From: Polytrichum commune
Lineage: Eukaryota > Streptophyta > Polytrichopsida > Polytrichales > Polytrichaceae
Reading direction: 5' to 3'
Assembly (NCBI GenBank): GCA_950295325.1
Contig: OX485808.1
Coordinates: 10,544,501-10,608,500, forward strand
Length of the DNA: 64,000 nt
Shown: piece by piece, positions 1 to 12,327 of the stretch
Numbering within the stretch: the first letter of the stretch is position 1
How the letters are laid out: each line of letters begins with the position of its first letter
Program-made: the position numbers and the translations under genes
Notes under the pieces: model-generated
Told to the model about the DNA's origin: nothing
The model's input: the letters and a program-made list of their open reading frames with translations, nothing else
Database searches by the model: none

Positions 1-70
1 AACAACTCTACCGATGAGTGTATTTGTTCCTAGTCGATTGGAGGGGCTCCTTATCTGCTAATGGGGGCAT

Positions 71-717
71 TTGAAGAGGTGGTTGTTTAGCATTTTAGTT
101 TGCTATTTTATTTTGCTAATTGATGTTGACAACGACACTCAATCTGTTGTGTTTAACGATCTTAGTTTACACGACAGCTGTCACGTGAGGTGACATCGGG
201 GGCTAAGTTACGTCAATTTAGGAGTAAATGGACTCCATTAGGAGTCCATGTGTGTTGGGATGAGTAACGGACTCCATTGGGAGTCCTAGTTAGTTGTTCA
301 TCCACTCCATGGATGAACTCCACATAGGATTGGGGTTGTATGGAGAGGAAGGCCACTTGACTTGCCATTGTTGTCAAGTCAAGTCTTGTGAGTGTGTTTT
401 GAGAGAGAGAGAGAGAGCTTGTTGTTGTTTTCTCATGGCTATGGTGTAGTAGATTATGAGTAAAGCCTTTGCATTCTTTCTCCACCACTTGCACTCTTGG
501 ATTCTCCCTTCGTGGAGTGAGAGATAGCTTGACTCTTGTGTGTGAATTTCAGAGTTTCTTAAGCTTTGTAAGAAGACATTTTAGTTTCTTAAGCTTGGAG
601 AGAGAAACCCTCATCTTGAAGAGGTGGTTGTTTAGCATTTTAGTTTGCTATTTTATTTTGCTAATTGATGTTGACAACGACACTCGATCTGTTGTGTTTA
701 ACGATCTTAGTTTACAC
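71..717. repeat. LTR-like direct repeat pair (71-172 and 616-717)
   Basis: A ~102-bp segment at 71-172 recurs almost unchanged at 616-717 in the same orientation, both starting ttgaagaggtggttgtttag. The ~440 bp between contain palindromic 'ggactccattaggagtcc' motifs, a (GA)n run at about 401-418 and a cttcgtggagtgagag motif reminiscent of plant Copia LTRs. I infer a decayed LTR or a TRIM-like non-autonomous retroelement. No coding potential was recognised. Confidence 0.5.
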
Positions 718-1759
718 AACAACATGTATGTTACTTTTCTATAGAGGTGCCTTCCCTAGGACATGAAAAAAATGGCATCATGTCTTACAATGAGAGTAGA
801 TTATGATATGCTCCTACTATATTAGACAACGATTCTAAATTTGACGATTAACCCAATTGGAAGTATGGTCTATGTGATCAACTAAACAAATTCTGGTGCA
901 TGTTTTCAGGCATTTCCGTGCAACACTCACCACTCGCACGACACAATCTAACCCTAACCCTAAAACAAATTGGTGACGTGGCCGCCTGAGAGGGCAACAT
1001 TTCGGGAAGAGGCTATAAGCCTCCTCCTGGAAGAGAAAAAATAAATCTTTATTTTGATCTTTGACTTATAACTTATGCATCTCACCTCATATTGTGAATC
1101 ATGCAATCTTTGTGATTCATTGCAATTGGTAACACTCGAATAAGACAATTCCGGATCCATTCCGTGAGCCAAGACTCCATGTGCACTTGGAATTGTCCAC
1201 AATAGTGCCACATACTATAACTTACTCCGCATTCTTACATTTTGTTTTCTTTACAAATACATAAAAGAAAGCTGTTTATCACCGGCTACCGGTGGCTGTC
1301 CAAACGAAGACTGGACGTGCCGGTAACCGGCCGCAGCCGACCTCAGTCATTAAGATGCGCTCTCGTCCTGTCTCTTGTTCGACGGCTGGAGAATCGTGGC
1401 CGAAACTCTGTTATATTTGCATCTTTAAGTCTCCTCGTAGCCTCCTTCGATCCGCTCAATCACTCCACTGATGCGACAGTATAACAATCTATTCTACAAG
1501 TCAGCCTGGGTTCAAGGCTGCTAAGTTACCTTGAAGCCTTCGTAAGTTACGTAGCATGTGCTTATGTTGATACTTGATCTGCAGAGTCGACTGAGTTAGA
1601 ACGTAAACTTCATTAGTTGAGCCTGTTGCAAGAATAGCCGAAAGATTGGGAGCTAGGGAGCGGTTTATGAGTTTGAAGGAAGTGCAGAGCTTCTCTTAGG
1701 TTATCTGAACACTGCTGTGAAGTCCTCTACACAATCGGGTGGCATTATAGGGCTTCATC
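718..1759. other. Gene-free stretch upstream of the tandem array
   Basis: No supported gene. The short open frames here have no recognisable domain. A locally GC-richer patch at 1,275-1,460 contains inverted ccggtaaccgg/accggctaccggt motifs. Confidence 0.4.
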
Positions 1760-1767
1760 ATCCTGCA

Positions 1768-2306
1768 GCTCAAGGTTTGAGAAAATATATCTGTCACTCT
1801 ATTCCCCCCTTCGGAGTTTCTTTACATTGTGTACCCATTTTTGTAGGATGTCTTGTAATATACTTTTCAACTTCATTGGAGGTGTCTGTAGCTGAAATGG
1901 GGATTCAAATGTACCTCCAAATTTACCAGCTTTCGACCTCGGTCAGCATTTCATCCTTAAAGATTTGAGAGAATCTGTCTAAACTCCGTTCCTTCTTCGG
2001 AGTTTACATTGTGTACCCATTTTGTAGGATGTAGTTTTGTATGCTTCTCAATCTCAATAAATCTGTCTGTAGCTTAAATGAGGCTGAAATACCAGCTCTT
2101 GAGCTCCAGCGTCCTCCAAGGTTCGAGAAAATCTGTCGTCGCTCCTTCCTTCGGGCTTCCTTCCTTGAATCAGTGTTTACGTTGTGCACGGTCCATATTG
2201 TGAGATGTCTTGTATGCTTTTCAAGCTCATTGAAGCTGTCCGTACCTCAAATGGGGCTCAAACACCCCTCACAAAAACCAGCTCTTGAGCTCCAGCAGTT
2301 CATCGC
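1768..2306 (+). repeat. Three-unit tandem array upstream of the LEA_2 gene
   Basis: Three diverged units of about 160-190 bp begin near 1,771, 1,960 and 2,119. Each runs from an aag(g/a)tttgag-aaaatctgtc start, through tttacattgtg...ttgtaggatg and a ctcatt-gaa-ctgtctgta block, to a ccagctcttgagctccag-like end. The array ends about 520 bp before the LEA_2 start codon, so it lies in the probable promoter or 5' UTR region. The divergence suggests an old duplication. Confidence 0.75.
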
Positions 2307-2824
2307 ACAATGAGCGGGAACGGACACGGAGACTTCAAATTACTGATGTAGGATTTGTCGATTAGTTCGATACTGCACTGCATGTCTAAGGTGGACAACT
2401 TTGTCAAAATGCAAGTCAGAGTGATTGCAAATGGTTTGCCAAATTCTTTGCTGTTTCTGTAGGATCTCAAGTTAAGGGAGATTGAACTTGCACTGGCAGC
2501 TGGACAGAGCTTCACGCTGCTGATCCAGCTAAAGGTTGCAGTATTTTGCCAAACCACTCTTGTAAGGATGTTAGAGTATAGCAGTACTCGGGTTCTTTGG
2601 GTTTTCCAAAAACGACCATAATCCGACCAATCTATCCCATGCTAATCCAATGGGACCTCTTGAAGATGAAAACAAATTAAAAGGTCAGTTTGTCTCCCAT
2701 TCTGATGTTAATATTCCTCTGACTCCGAATGATACCATCACCTGCTGAGCTTACGTGGATAGGATGAGAGAATTCATCTCTGAAGCTCAAATTGTGTCTT
2801 GATAATGTTACCATTTTTTCAGCT

Positions 2825-4242
2825 ATGGGGGACAAGACTGAGCAGGAGATGGCGAAGGAGAAGATCCTGGATGTGAAACCCTCTCCAGGAGATGCTGAAG
2901 TTAAGGTACATGAACCTCTAAACCCTAAACCAGAAGCTCCTCAAACTTGCACACAATTGTACCCGTAGTTTCAAGATTCACAGTACGAATGTAGCAGAGA
3001 TAAATCTTATAATGACTGGTGGATGCAGGCCAGCCAGCCACTTTACAAGAGGCGAAGATTTCAGCTGTGCTGCAGTGCCGCATTAGGTTTCATCTTCCTG
3101 ATTGGAATCATCATCATCATTCTCGTTTTCGCTGTCTTCAAACCCAAGGATCCAGACATTAGGGTGAACGGAGTGCGACTTGCCGACCTCAACATCACCT
3201 ATGGCAATAATTCTTCTTCATCCCTTCCACAGGTTAGGTTGAAGGTCGATTTGAACATAACGGTACATAACCCCAACCGAGCAGCATTCAAGTACACCAA
3301 CAGCTCGGCGGTGCTCTACTACCAAGAGATTGAGGTTGGGCATGCTGACATTCCTGCTGGCTCATTGAGCGCCGGTGGAACTGCCACGGAGGTTGTAACA
3401 CTGGAAGTGCAAGCTAACAAGTTCCTGCAGAGCTCAAACTTCACACTCGACCTATTGGCAGGTAATCTTGGACATAATTCATAAATTTTGACATAATTTT
3501 AAGGAATTCCTTAAAATGTCTTGTATCTCAATGGGTTATCCTTGTAGTGAATGGGACTTCTCATCGGGATTTGGTCATCTATGATTTTTCAATGGTTGTT
3601 TTGCATACAATAAAGTTATCCTCTATCTCAACATCACTTATATGCAAAACAACCAACAGAAAATCATCAGGGACTAACTCCCGACAACAAGATCCATTGA
3701 GTTAAAGGATAACTCTAATATCAAAAATGTCTATCCACTTGTGGTGCATGCTTGGAGGTAGGGTTGAATTTGAAGAGCACCGTAGTGCGGTTCATTGAGG
3801 GCTAATTTCATTTTAGCACCTTTTGGCATGCCAAAATGAGTTTGACTCTCAATGAACCAAAATAGAATGTCGTTTGTTAAACCTCCACAATATCTCCCAA
3901 GCATGCGCCCAAAACCTACTGAACATAACAGGTGCTCTATGCAAAACAAACAATTCTTGACCAAAATGCATGTTGAGTCAGATCATAGCATTATTGTCTT
4001 GAAAGGAACAGTAACCTAATTTGATGAGGTCTTTGGGTTGAATCTGATACTATTCAAAGCACATCGTGTAATTTCTTTCAGGTGTGATTCCTGTCTCATC
4101 AACTACAAGGTTGAGTGGACGAGTGAACGTCCTCAACATCTACAAGCGGCATGCTGTGTCCACAACCAGGTGCAACATGTCCGTGTTTGTTGCAAATGCA
4201 ACCCTGGCAAGTTTCCAGTGTACCTACAACCTGAAAGTATGA
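2825..4242 (+). CDS. LEA_2 / NHL-like membrane protein (3 exons, 224 aa)
   Basis: Exons 2,825-2,905, 3,029-3,461 and 4,082-4,242, joined by GT-AG introns in phases 0 and 1, give one open frame of 224 codons. The N-terminus is short, polar and cytosolic-looking. A basic patch (KRRRF) and a ~22-residue Ile/Val/Leu/Phe membrane segment follow at about residues 42-64. The rest is a LEA_2 beta-sandwich domain with the family signature NPNRAAFKY and several N-glycosylation sequons, ending at LKV. Length and order fit NDR1/HIN1-like proteins, closest in my judgement to the At1g64065-type LEA_2 group; such proteins sit in the plasma membrane and are linked to stress and defence. The start is the first ATG after a ttttttcag tract, so a 5'-UTR intron may exist. 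Intron 2 carries a hairpin element. Confidence 0.88.
3535..3713. mobile_element. Hairpin MITE inside LEA_2 intron 2
   Basis: An imperfect inverted repeat of ~70-bp arms. The left arm from 3,535 (gttatcc...) runs through atgattttc and ggttgttttgcata; the right arm ending at 3,713 (...aaaggataac) is its reverse complement with about 70-75% identity. Only a ~35-bp loop separates the arms. No coding potential and no certain target duplication. It lies wholly in the intron and is presumably spliced out. Confidence 0.65.
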
Positions 4243-5456
4243 AGCCATAGAACTTCAGCCTTTTTTTTCTGCTTCAGAAATATTTTGAATGAATATCCAG
4301 GAGTTTTCAATGATCCTGGCCTTGGCCTCTCTTCTACAATGCCAACCAGTTTTGCTCTGTACAGAAAAATGCAGCGTATTGGATATATCAGGAGAGATAC
4401 ATCGTGCATCCATTTGAATGGTGCACTCATACCTTGTGTAAAAAAATAAGTGGAATCTACATTGCCAAACTAGACTTATGTCCCACAAGAGCTTTGTCTC
4501 GCACATAGGGATTTTCACGAGAGACATCTAATTTGCTAAGGAGGTTTTTTTCTCCTACATACCATGAGTAGAATTGGAAGCGCAGATGGCAGAGTGAATT
4601 TGCAACCCAATATTCCTTGTTTGGATTGAATTGGATCAAAAGAGCGTGCATAGTTCCAAGTTGAACAGTATCATCAGTGCCTTGATCAGTGACTCAGATG
4701 TATACTTGGAAGCTCTTATGATATGATATGATATGAAACCCAATTTTGTGCTTGCATAGTAATTCCCTGTATATAACCATCTTGTGGTGCAATTCGTCGC
4801 TGCTCATTCTTGGAGGCATTGTGGATCATAAAACGTTTTAATAAGGTAATCAGGTCTTTGAATGGACATTTTTCTCCCTGCATGCACTTTTTGTAGGATG
4901 TGAAACATGCAATTAGTGCTAGATAATTACCAAATCCAAATTGTGCCACTTTTCTCATAACTTTCGGAGTTCAAGTGAATATTCTTTTCATTGTCAGTGA
5001 AGATTCTCTGGGTTATTAAATGATCATATAGGTCCTCCGAATTACATTGACTATTATTTATAAAATGGTTAACAATTTTGGAGCGTGGTCCAATCTCTTT
5101 TTAACAAATGTATTTTTAGTGTCTGTTCTTAGATTGAAATACAGGTGCTTATTTAAGATCAGAGATTGAATAAGGTGCATTTACCTTATGTAGTTCATTC
5201 ACTCATAGATTTTATTCTTTACAATTTAGGTTTTATTTTTATGTAGCTATGTACCAGGTAGGTGCTAGAGTATGATATGGAAGAGCTCTGAATATAATGT
5301 GGCTATCTACAGTGTCAAATGTTTGTAAGACATGGCAGACAAGAAGATTTGGAAAGAGTATGGTCCATTATACATATCAGTGAACGAATTCAACTGTTTT
5401 ATTTCTCTTTACATAATTTACACGCTTCCATTCTTTATCATCCAAGTCATCAAGAT
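4243..5456. other. Convergent intergenic spacer (3' ends of LEA_2 and kinase genes)
   Basis: About 1.2 kb between two tail-to-tail stop codons. It is AT-rich with no recognisable coding exon; a short gatat(g) microsatellite lies near 4,718-4,735. It must hold both 3' UTRs. Confidence 0.5.
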
Positions 5457-8400
5457 TTAGAGATAACCATCAATTTCCTCTTTGTGGACAAATTCAACCG
5501 TTGATCTGCTCCCTTGTAAATTGATGTTCTGTGGTAGACTTGATTGCTTGTAGATTTGAGGTGGATGGATTTCCAATAACCTATCAACCACTTCTCGCAT
5601 TGTTGGTCGCATGCGAGGCAGGGGCTGGGTACAAGCAGTGGCCACCTTGAACATTTTGGCCATATTGGGATGATGCTGTGCACCCACTCGCGAGTCAAAA
5701 ATTTCCAGAAGATCATCCCCTTTCTCCAGTTTTGAGGAGGCCCACCTCACTATATCCCCGTCACCAAATTCAGGCTCCACTGGGCGCCTCCCAGTCACCA
5801 ATTCCATGAGAACCACACCAAAGCTGTACACGTCACTCTTCTCGTTCACTTTGAGTGTGTAGGCATACTCTGAGCGCAAAAAGATGACCACCAACTTAGG
5901 CTCAGATATTAACCCTTCAAGGTCCGATATTGTCATAATGGGCCTCAAGATGTCAAATAGAAGGGTTTATGGCTGCTTCTTGATGTTTTCAAGCTGAAAG
6001 TGTCAACGGTAACCATATCTAAAGTTAACCCATCTACCATATACATTATCCTGATGAAAGCATACAAAAATGGAGGACAAATTATAAAGAGATTTAAGCT
6101 CATGTACATGACCTAAACTCAAATACATAGGTACCACTTACATCTGTTCACTGTTGTCAAATACTGTATGACTTTATTTTCACTTCCTCCCTTCTGTGTT
6201 AAATGTGGACTCAATACCATACACCAAATAAATATTATTTCAATACATCTTGGTTTTTTGTAGCTTGATCCCTAAACCCCAAAAAAGCAAGGAGTGAGCA
6301 GAAAATGAAAGACAGAAGTAATTATTCATCCATATGATAGGGTTCATAATCTCCACATACCTGGTGCTATGTACCCATAGGACCCTGCCACAGCTGACAT
6401 GGTGACATTGTCAAGGCTCTTGGCCAAACCAAAGTCCGCGACATGCGCTTCATAGGTCTCATCTAATAAAATGTTGTTTGATTTTATGTCACGGTGCACA
6501 ATTTGAGGGACGCAGTCATGGTGCAAATATGCTAGCCCCTGTGCAAATTTAAAAAATCAATCCATAAATCAGCTTAAAACTGTAGTCAATATTGCTAGCA
6601 TGTTCCTTTTTTGTGAAATACAAGCATTCTAGAGTCATCAAATTCAGTAGTATTCTGGGTTTAGGGCTCATTCATTATTTTCTCCCTCCAAGTCCTCATA
6701 AATATTATGTGATAAGTATGACTTGAGCATAAGTTTCTGACTTACCTGAGCAGCTCCAATGGCGATTTTATAGCGCATTTCCCAGTGCAAGGTGGCATTT
6801 TGGGGGTCGTGAAGGAGGTCGCCCAAGCTGCCATTCGGCATGTATTCATACACCAACAAGTTGGACGTGAAGTCCGAACAACAGCACAAGAGCTTCACTA
6901 TGTTGCGGTGGCGGATGGCCCCCAATGTGTCCACCTGCAAAAGAATTTGGAGAAGAATTTAGATCAAAGCATACAATGATCATGCACCATTGTCTTCGAC
7001 TTTACTGGTAGCCTTGAAAGGAAAAATGAATTAGAAAACTTTGCTTTTCAGCAATGTGAAGAAAGGCGTCCTTGCCTTCTTTAGATTACAGCCTTCAAGG
7101 CAGGTACTATAGGTTTAATGCCTACTTTAGTGTGTGGGATTTGACACAAGGTAGCTTTGTATAGTCTTGAGGTCAAACTGGATGAGCTGGAACATAATCC
7201 CTCTGGAAATTGGTGAATAGGTTAAATTAGGTCTAATTCTGTTACGTATCCTAATCAGACACCTATATTTGAATGGTGTGTGGTTAGGTGTGGATCTAAG
7301 AACGGACACCAAAAATATATCATGTGTTTGCAAAAGATTGGACTATGTGCTCAACATTTGTTAATTAGGTTTTCGGGGTTCTATAGCTAACATAATTGGG
7401 AGGACCTATATGTCATCATTTAAGAAGAAAAATAATCTTCACTTGTGATACTGAATAAGATAACCATATGAGCTCCAAATATGATGAGGAAAATGGCTAT
7501 GGCATCGGTTTGGATTAGTTAATCTTGTACAAATCACGCGTTTAATATCCGAGGAGAAGTGAGTGCAGAGGTAAAAGTGCCTGCTGTCGGCCTCCTCACC
7601 TCAGCTTTGAACCCATGGTCGTGGAGATCTATTCCCTTGCCCATTCCCCACAACTTTTTGATGGCAATCACTTGACCATTTTTCAGCGTCGCCTTATACA
7701 CTTTCCCTCCTCCTCCGCTCCCAATCACATTTTCCTCCTCCAAGCATTCAGTGACATCTTTGTATGTCAATGTGGTTCGGTGGAACAATGTCATACTCCA
7801 AGGAGACAACCGCTCGCCCTCATTCATTAATCCCGGCCTGAATTTTTGTCTTTGACAGAAATACCACATTGCTAGAGTCGCTAGGGTTGCACTCGTAACT
7901 GCTATTGCGAGCACACCACCAATTATGCATATTGCCAAAGTCCGTGACATAGTGCCCTTTGAGTGCTTTGAGCTGCCAATATTGCACGAGGAAGTATTCT
8001 TGGTCTGGGAGGAAGAAATATTATTGGTGCCCACGACACATAGGTCAGGATTTCCAATGAAATTCGATGACGCAGAGGCACTTGAGAAACTTGACGCCTC
8101 AGTAAGAGTGCCAGAGAAATTGTTAAATGAGCAGTTGAAGGTGACAAAGTGCTGGAGTTTTACACTTTCCAGAGCTGTGGATAAGTCGCCACTGAGATTG
8201 TTGCTCGAAATATCGAGGTATATGAGATTTTCTAACTTTCCAACCTCAGTTGGAAAAGAGCCTGACAGCTTGTTCCTTGACAAGCCTAGATAGACTAGTT
8301 TTGTGAGGTTGCTGATTTCCATGGGAATTGGACCAGAGAATGAATTGTCATCCAGATACAAGCTTGTCACACTGGAGCCAAGATGCCCGATTTCGGCCGG

Positions 8401-11400
8401 AATTGGACCGGAGAGATTATTTTGATATGCGTGCAACCGTTCCAAGGTTGACAGGTGACCAATCTCAACGGGAAGTGGCCCTATGAAACTGTTGTTGTAT
8501 ATCTTCAAAAATCTCAGATTTTTCGCATTTGCAATAGTGGGAAAGATATTCCCTTCAAATTTGTTGTCATGGATTTCAAGCAGATTAAGTTTCGGTAATC
8601 CCCATATGCCACGCGAAATCGGCCCAGTGAACCCATTCCCAGAGATTCGGATCCGGATCAAGCTGGAGCAATTCCCATATGCCTCTGGTACGTTTCCTGT
8701 GAAGCTGTTGTTAAATAATATGAGCCTGGAAATTCATAACAGAGGCAGCTCAAGTTAGACCATTAAATGTAACACGTTTGAAACTTGTAAGAGTGCAGTA
8801 ACAACCTCCATTGCAGTATATTCATACGTTGGAATTGATCCTAAATAAGTTGATATTAGTAAAGGGCCTTAGGTGCCAACTTAGTTTGAATGGATGAAAA
8901 GGCTACATGGAGTCCTACATGACATGAAATGGATTTTATTAATTTTTCATGGGCTACCGGATTTTGAGTCAACCACACCTCAAAGAGGTGGGTCTAACAC
9001 AAAACCAGGAGACCACGTCACCTCAAATACTCACAACCTTAGATTTATTATAACTTACTGTGTAGAAGACCCACATGATTAGGATGGTAATGAGATAGCA
9101 TTCGGCTGAGAGTCCGGTTGTGTATGTCTTTGCACTACACTTGAAAGCTCATGACCACATGAAAAAACAATTTCAATTTTCCATGGTACAGCATTTGGAT
9201 GGGTTTCAAGGGCCTGCACAAAGTGATCCTAAGTTTCCCATTATTTATCTATACATATATCCAAGATGGTCAGGCATACCTCCATAGTTGTCCCCAGTAA
9301 CAAAGTGTTGATGGTAATGGCCCACTGAGCTCATTACTCGAGACATCGAATTGCATGAGGGTGCAGTTTTTCCCAAGAGTCTCCGGGACATGTCCGGTCA
9401 ACTTGTTCATGTAAAGCTTCAAATCATAGAGCTTCGTGAGGTCAACGATTCGTGGTGGAATCGCTCCTGTGAGGCTGTTGTTCTGTAAGTGAAGCACCCT
9501 CAAATGTTCTAATTTGGTCACGCCGTCTGGAATAAACCCCGTGAGTGCGTTTTCCGAAACATCCAGATCGTTGAGGGACGTAAGGTTCCAGATTTCAACA
9601 GGAATTTGACCTGTCAGCTTGTTCTTGTAGAGCTCAAGCCACTTCAGTCCCTGGAGTGCCATTAGTGACTGTGGAATGGCACCAGTCAGGTCGTTGTTTG
9701 AGAAGTCTAAGTACTTGAGCCTGGATAACTTTCCAAGCCAGGATGGTAGAGGTCCGATGAGGCGGCAACCTGCACACTCAAAGTATGTAAGTTGCTCCAA
9801 ATTTGCAAATGTCTCGGGCAGTCCACCTGCAGCCATATACAAGTAAGTCAGCGGGTGCAATTAATAAACTTGTCAATTGCCTTAATCTAATAAAATTTTG
9901 CATCTTCAAAATTCATATTCCTCCTTGGGGACACGATAAGCTGAAGGGATCAAATCAACTCCTGTACACTTTCCGATAATAAATATTCTCTGTTTTTTAA
10001 TGATGCCATGCCTGATTAGCTCAGTTTAGTTTGCAAGATGACACTTTGTGACAGGTATGGGAGAGGTACCAACTTCTACCAATTACAGGTAACACTATAT
10101 TCGTTAAAAACGAGACAAAATTGCATTTTGAGACTTCCAACCCTACTAGTGCGGAACTCAATTTCAATTACTCTAACCTCCCATACTGTTGACTGTTGCT
10201 TCATAATCTAATTACATTTTGCTGCTCTATGGAAAAACTTGTTCAAAATTGCGTCCCCTCAGAACGTCAGAAGCTCTTATTTACCTCTTACTCCACCAAA
10301 GTCTTGCTAGATGTTACAACAACAAGAGATAGCCATGATACATGAGGCGTGTCCTAAACACTCGCCAGCTTCTCCATTGTAGGAATGTCTATTGTGATGT
10401 ATTGCAAATCCAACAGGCTAGTGTTTTTCGAGTTTACTGTGTGCGATTGATTTTGAGAAATGGTTACTAGGTATGTATGTAGTCATTTACGGTACCTGGG
10501 CTGAAGGAATTCCAAGACAGGGAGAGATTCTTCATCTCCACCAAATTACCCAGCTCCACAGGAAAGCTCCCATTCACTCCACTTGCCACCACATCCAAAA
10601 CTTGAAGCTTCTGCAGGTGTCCAAAAGCACCAGGTAAACCCCCAGTGAACATGTTCAAGGAGAGGTTGAGGTACTGCAGGCTCTGTAGGGCAAAAATGCT
10701 CTCCGAGATGGGCCCAGTGAAATTGTTGGCACCTAGGTTCAGGTGCTCCAGGTTGGTACATTGTTCAATTTCCCCCGGAAGCTGGCCTGAGAAGAGGTTC
10801 TCTTGAAGCTGGAGTGAGGTGAGGAAGGGTAGCTGGCAAAGAGGAAGGTGGAGCTGTGAGCCCATCAGCTTTTTTCTGGACAGATTGATTCCTGCAGATT
10901 TTGTACAAACACCACACAAAACATTTTTAGGGTTAATGGGTCGACCTTGCACCTTCCACGGCTCGCATGCTGCCACTACTACAATATCCTGACATGAGGG
11001 ATCATTACCCCGGTTGAGATTAACTTCAAGTCTGTTTAGATCCAGCCTCGAGGTAAAGCTGGCAGGATGGAGTTAATCCTCCTCCTTCCCATTTGACCTT
11101 ACACAAGCAGAAGTCAGGCTCTCTTATCTCCAAGTGCCATAGTATGAAGAGTTTCGTGCGGTATTTGAAACTTGGAAAGAAGCGCAGTCTTAAGCTTTGT
11201 AAGCTCCTTCTTCCAGCTCATGACACCTGAAGCTACAATAGCCTTCAAGGAGTTCAATATTCCATGGAAGTTAGGGCATGCTCTATTTCAGAGGACACAA
11301 AGCATTCTGTTCTTCTATACTGCACCGTTAACAAGAATGACGTGCACAATTTTGGAGCCGCTTCTGCCATCAAGCATGAGATAGAAAATTAACAGGCAGA

Positions 11401-12271
11401 AGACAGGTTCTCGTCCTCTAACTTGTCGCATCTTCGCACACCATAGTATGAAGAAAGAGCACTGTAATTGCAACTTGGAAAGGAGAGGTCAAGCTTTGTG
11501 AGCACCTTCTGCCAGCTCATGACACCTGAAGCTACAATGACCTTTCAAGGAGTTCAATCTTCCATGGAAGTTAGGGCATACTTCTTTCAGACGACACAAG
11601 GTCTTGTGTTCTTCTACATTGAAATGTTTCAAAGAACAAGATACATAATCCTGAATCCACTTCTGCCATCAATTATGAGGTTGACCTCACACAATCAGAA
11701 GGCAGCCTCTCTTCCTTTGCCTTTTGGCATCTTCACACACCATAGTGTGAAGAAGGACCACGTGCAACTTAAAAAGAAGAAGTTAAGATTTGTGAGCTCA
11801 TGCCACCTGAACCTACAGTGACCTTGAAGGAGTTCATCCTTCCATGGATTCAAAGTTAGGGCATGCTTTCTTTCGGAGGACACAAACTATGTTGTTGCTC
11901 CTGCTCTGCTATAACTGCACCGTGATCAAGAATGAGATGCATAGATTTGGATCCGCTTCTGCCATCAATTAATTTCTCGGTACCCTAGCCATGGAACTCA
12001 ATATCTTACCTGCGACAGAACCTGCCGAGTTGCACACGACACCGGTCCAGCCACAAACAGTTTTATTACTTGTCTCACGCCAATCCACCAGGACATTTCC
12101 ATCATCAATCACCAAACTTCGAAACTCCAGCAGTAGCTGCGCTTCTGAAACTTGAGCGGCTGTAGCCACAACAACATTGCGCTCCCGAATGAAGCAGCCG
12201 GAGTTGCACAAGATGACAAGGACATTGAATAAGAGTACAGAGGCCACCCGAAGTACCGGCCACTTTGACAT
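5457..12271 (-). CDS. Class XI LRR receptor-like kinase (7 exons, 1,036 aa)
   Basis: Minus-strand exons 12,271-12,010, 10,891-10,496, 9,826-9,280, 8,725-7,600, 6,934-6,746, 6,538-6,361 and 5,869-5,457 join at GT-AG sites with matching phases into one frame. In order: signal peptide (about 1-25); LRRNT with CGWTGVVC; about 19 LRRs; a Ser-rich juxtamembrane region; TM helix about 664-691; RD-type kinase. All key residues are present: Gly-rich loop [10 protein letters not shown] (~736-745), Lys758, alpha-C Glu777, HRD 855-857, DFG 875-877 and the APE motif rebuilt across the exon 6/7 junction. The [20 protein letters not shown] block is typical of the HAESA/HSL/IKU2/RLK7/CEPR group, plasma-membrane receptors for small secreted peptides. 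The exact subfamily and ligand cannot be assigned. Six introns are more than usual for angiosperm class XI genes, which I recall as having one or two. Introns 1, 3 and 4 contain repeats. Confidence 0.93.
7190..7583 (-). repeat. Dispersed repeat family D, copy in kinase intron 4
   Basis: A ~390-bp segment shares ordered blocks with 35,105-35,495 and 36,380-36,735: gacacctatatttga, gtgtggttaggtgtgg, agattggact, catgctcaa-like, aacataattggg, gaataagata and ggagaagtg. It ends about 17 bp before the exon 4 donor. No terminal repeat was identified; a non-autonomous element is inferred. Confidence 0.65.
8860..9165. repeat. Dispersed repeat family C, copy in kinase intron 3
   Basis: This segment matches 31,018-31,275 in order and orientation, sharing blocks such as tcctacatg, gaggtgggtctaacacaaaacc, ggagaccac, ctcacaacc, gaagaccca and catgaccaca. 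It fills more than half of the 554-bp intron. The other copy joins a foldback structure, so this may be part of a larger mobile element. Confidence 0.65.
11090..11967. repeat. Three-unit tandem repeat in kinase intron 1
   Basis: Three diverged copies of a ~290-bp unit begin near 11,090, 11,385 and 11,680. Each contains caccatag-tatgaag, gctcatgacacctgaagcta, aaggagttcaat-ttccatgg, agttagggcatgc, gaggacacaa and ccgcttctgccatcaa in the same order. The array fills most of the 1,118-bp intron and ends about 40 bp before the exon 1 donor. The unit has no resemblance to exon sequence. Confidence 0.8.
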
Positions 12272-12327
12272 TACAGAAAAGGTTCAGATTAATCCGCTCG
12301 CTATTCCATGATCTCTGCAGCAACATC

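Noticed and set aside
7925-8293. 122-codon plus-strand frame
   Set aside because: Antisense shadow of kinase exon 4.
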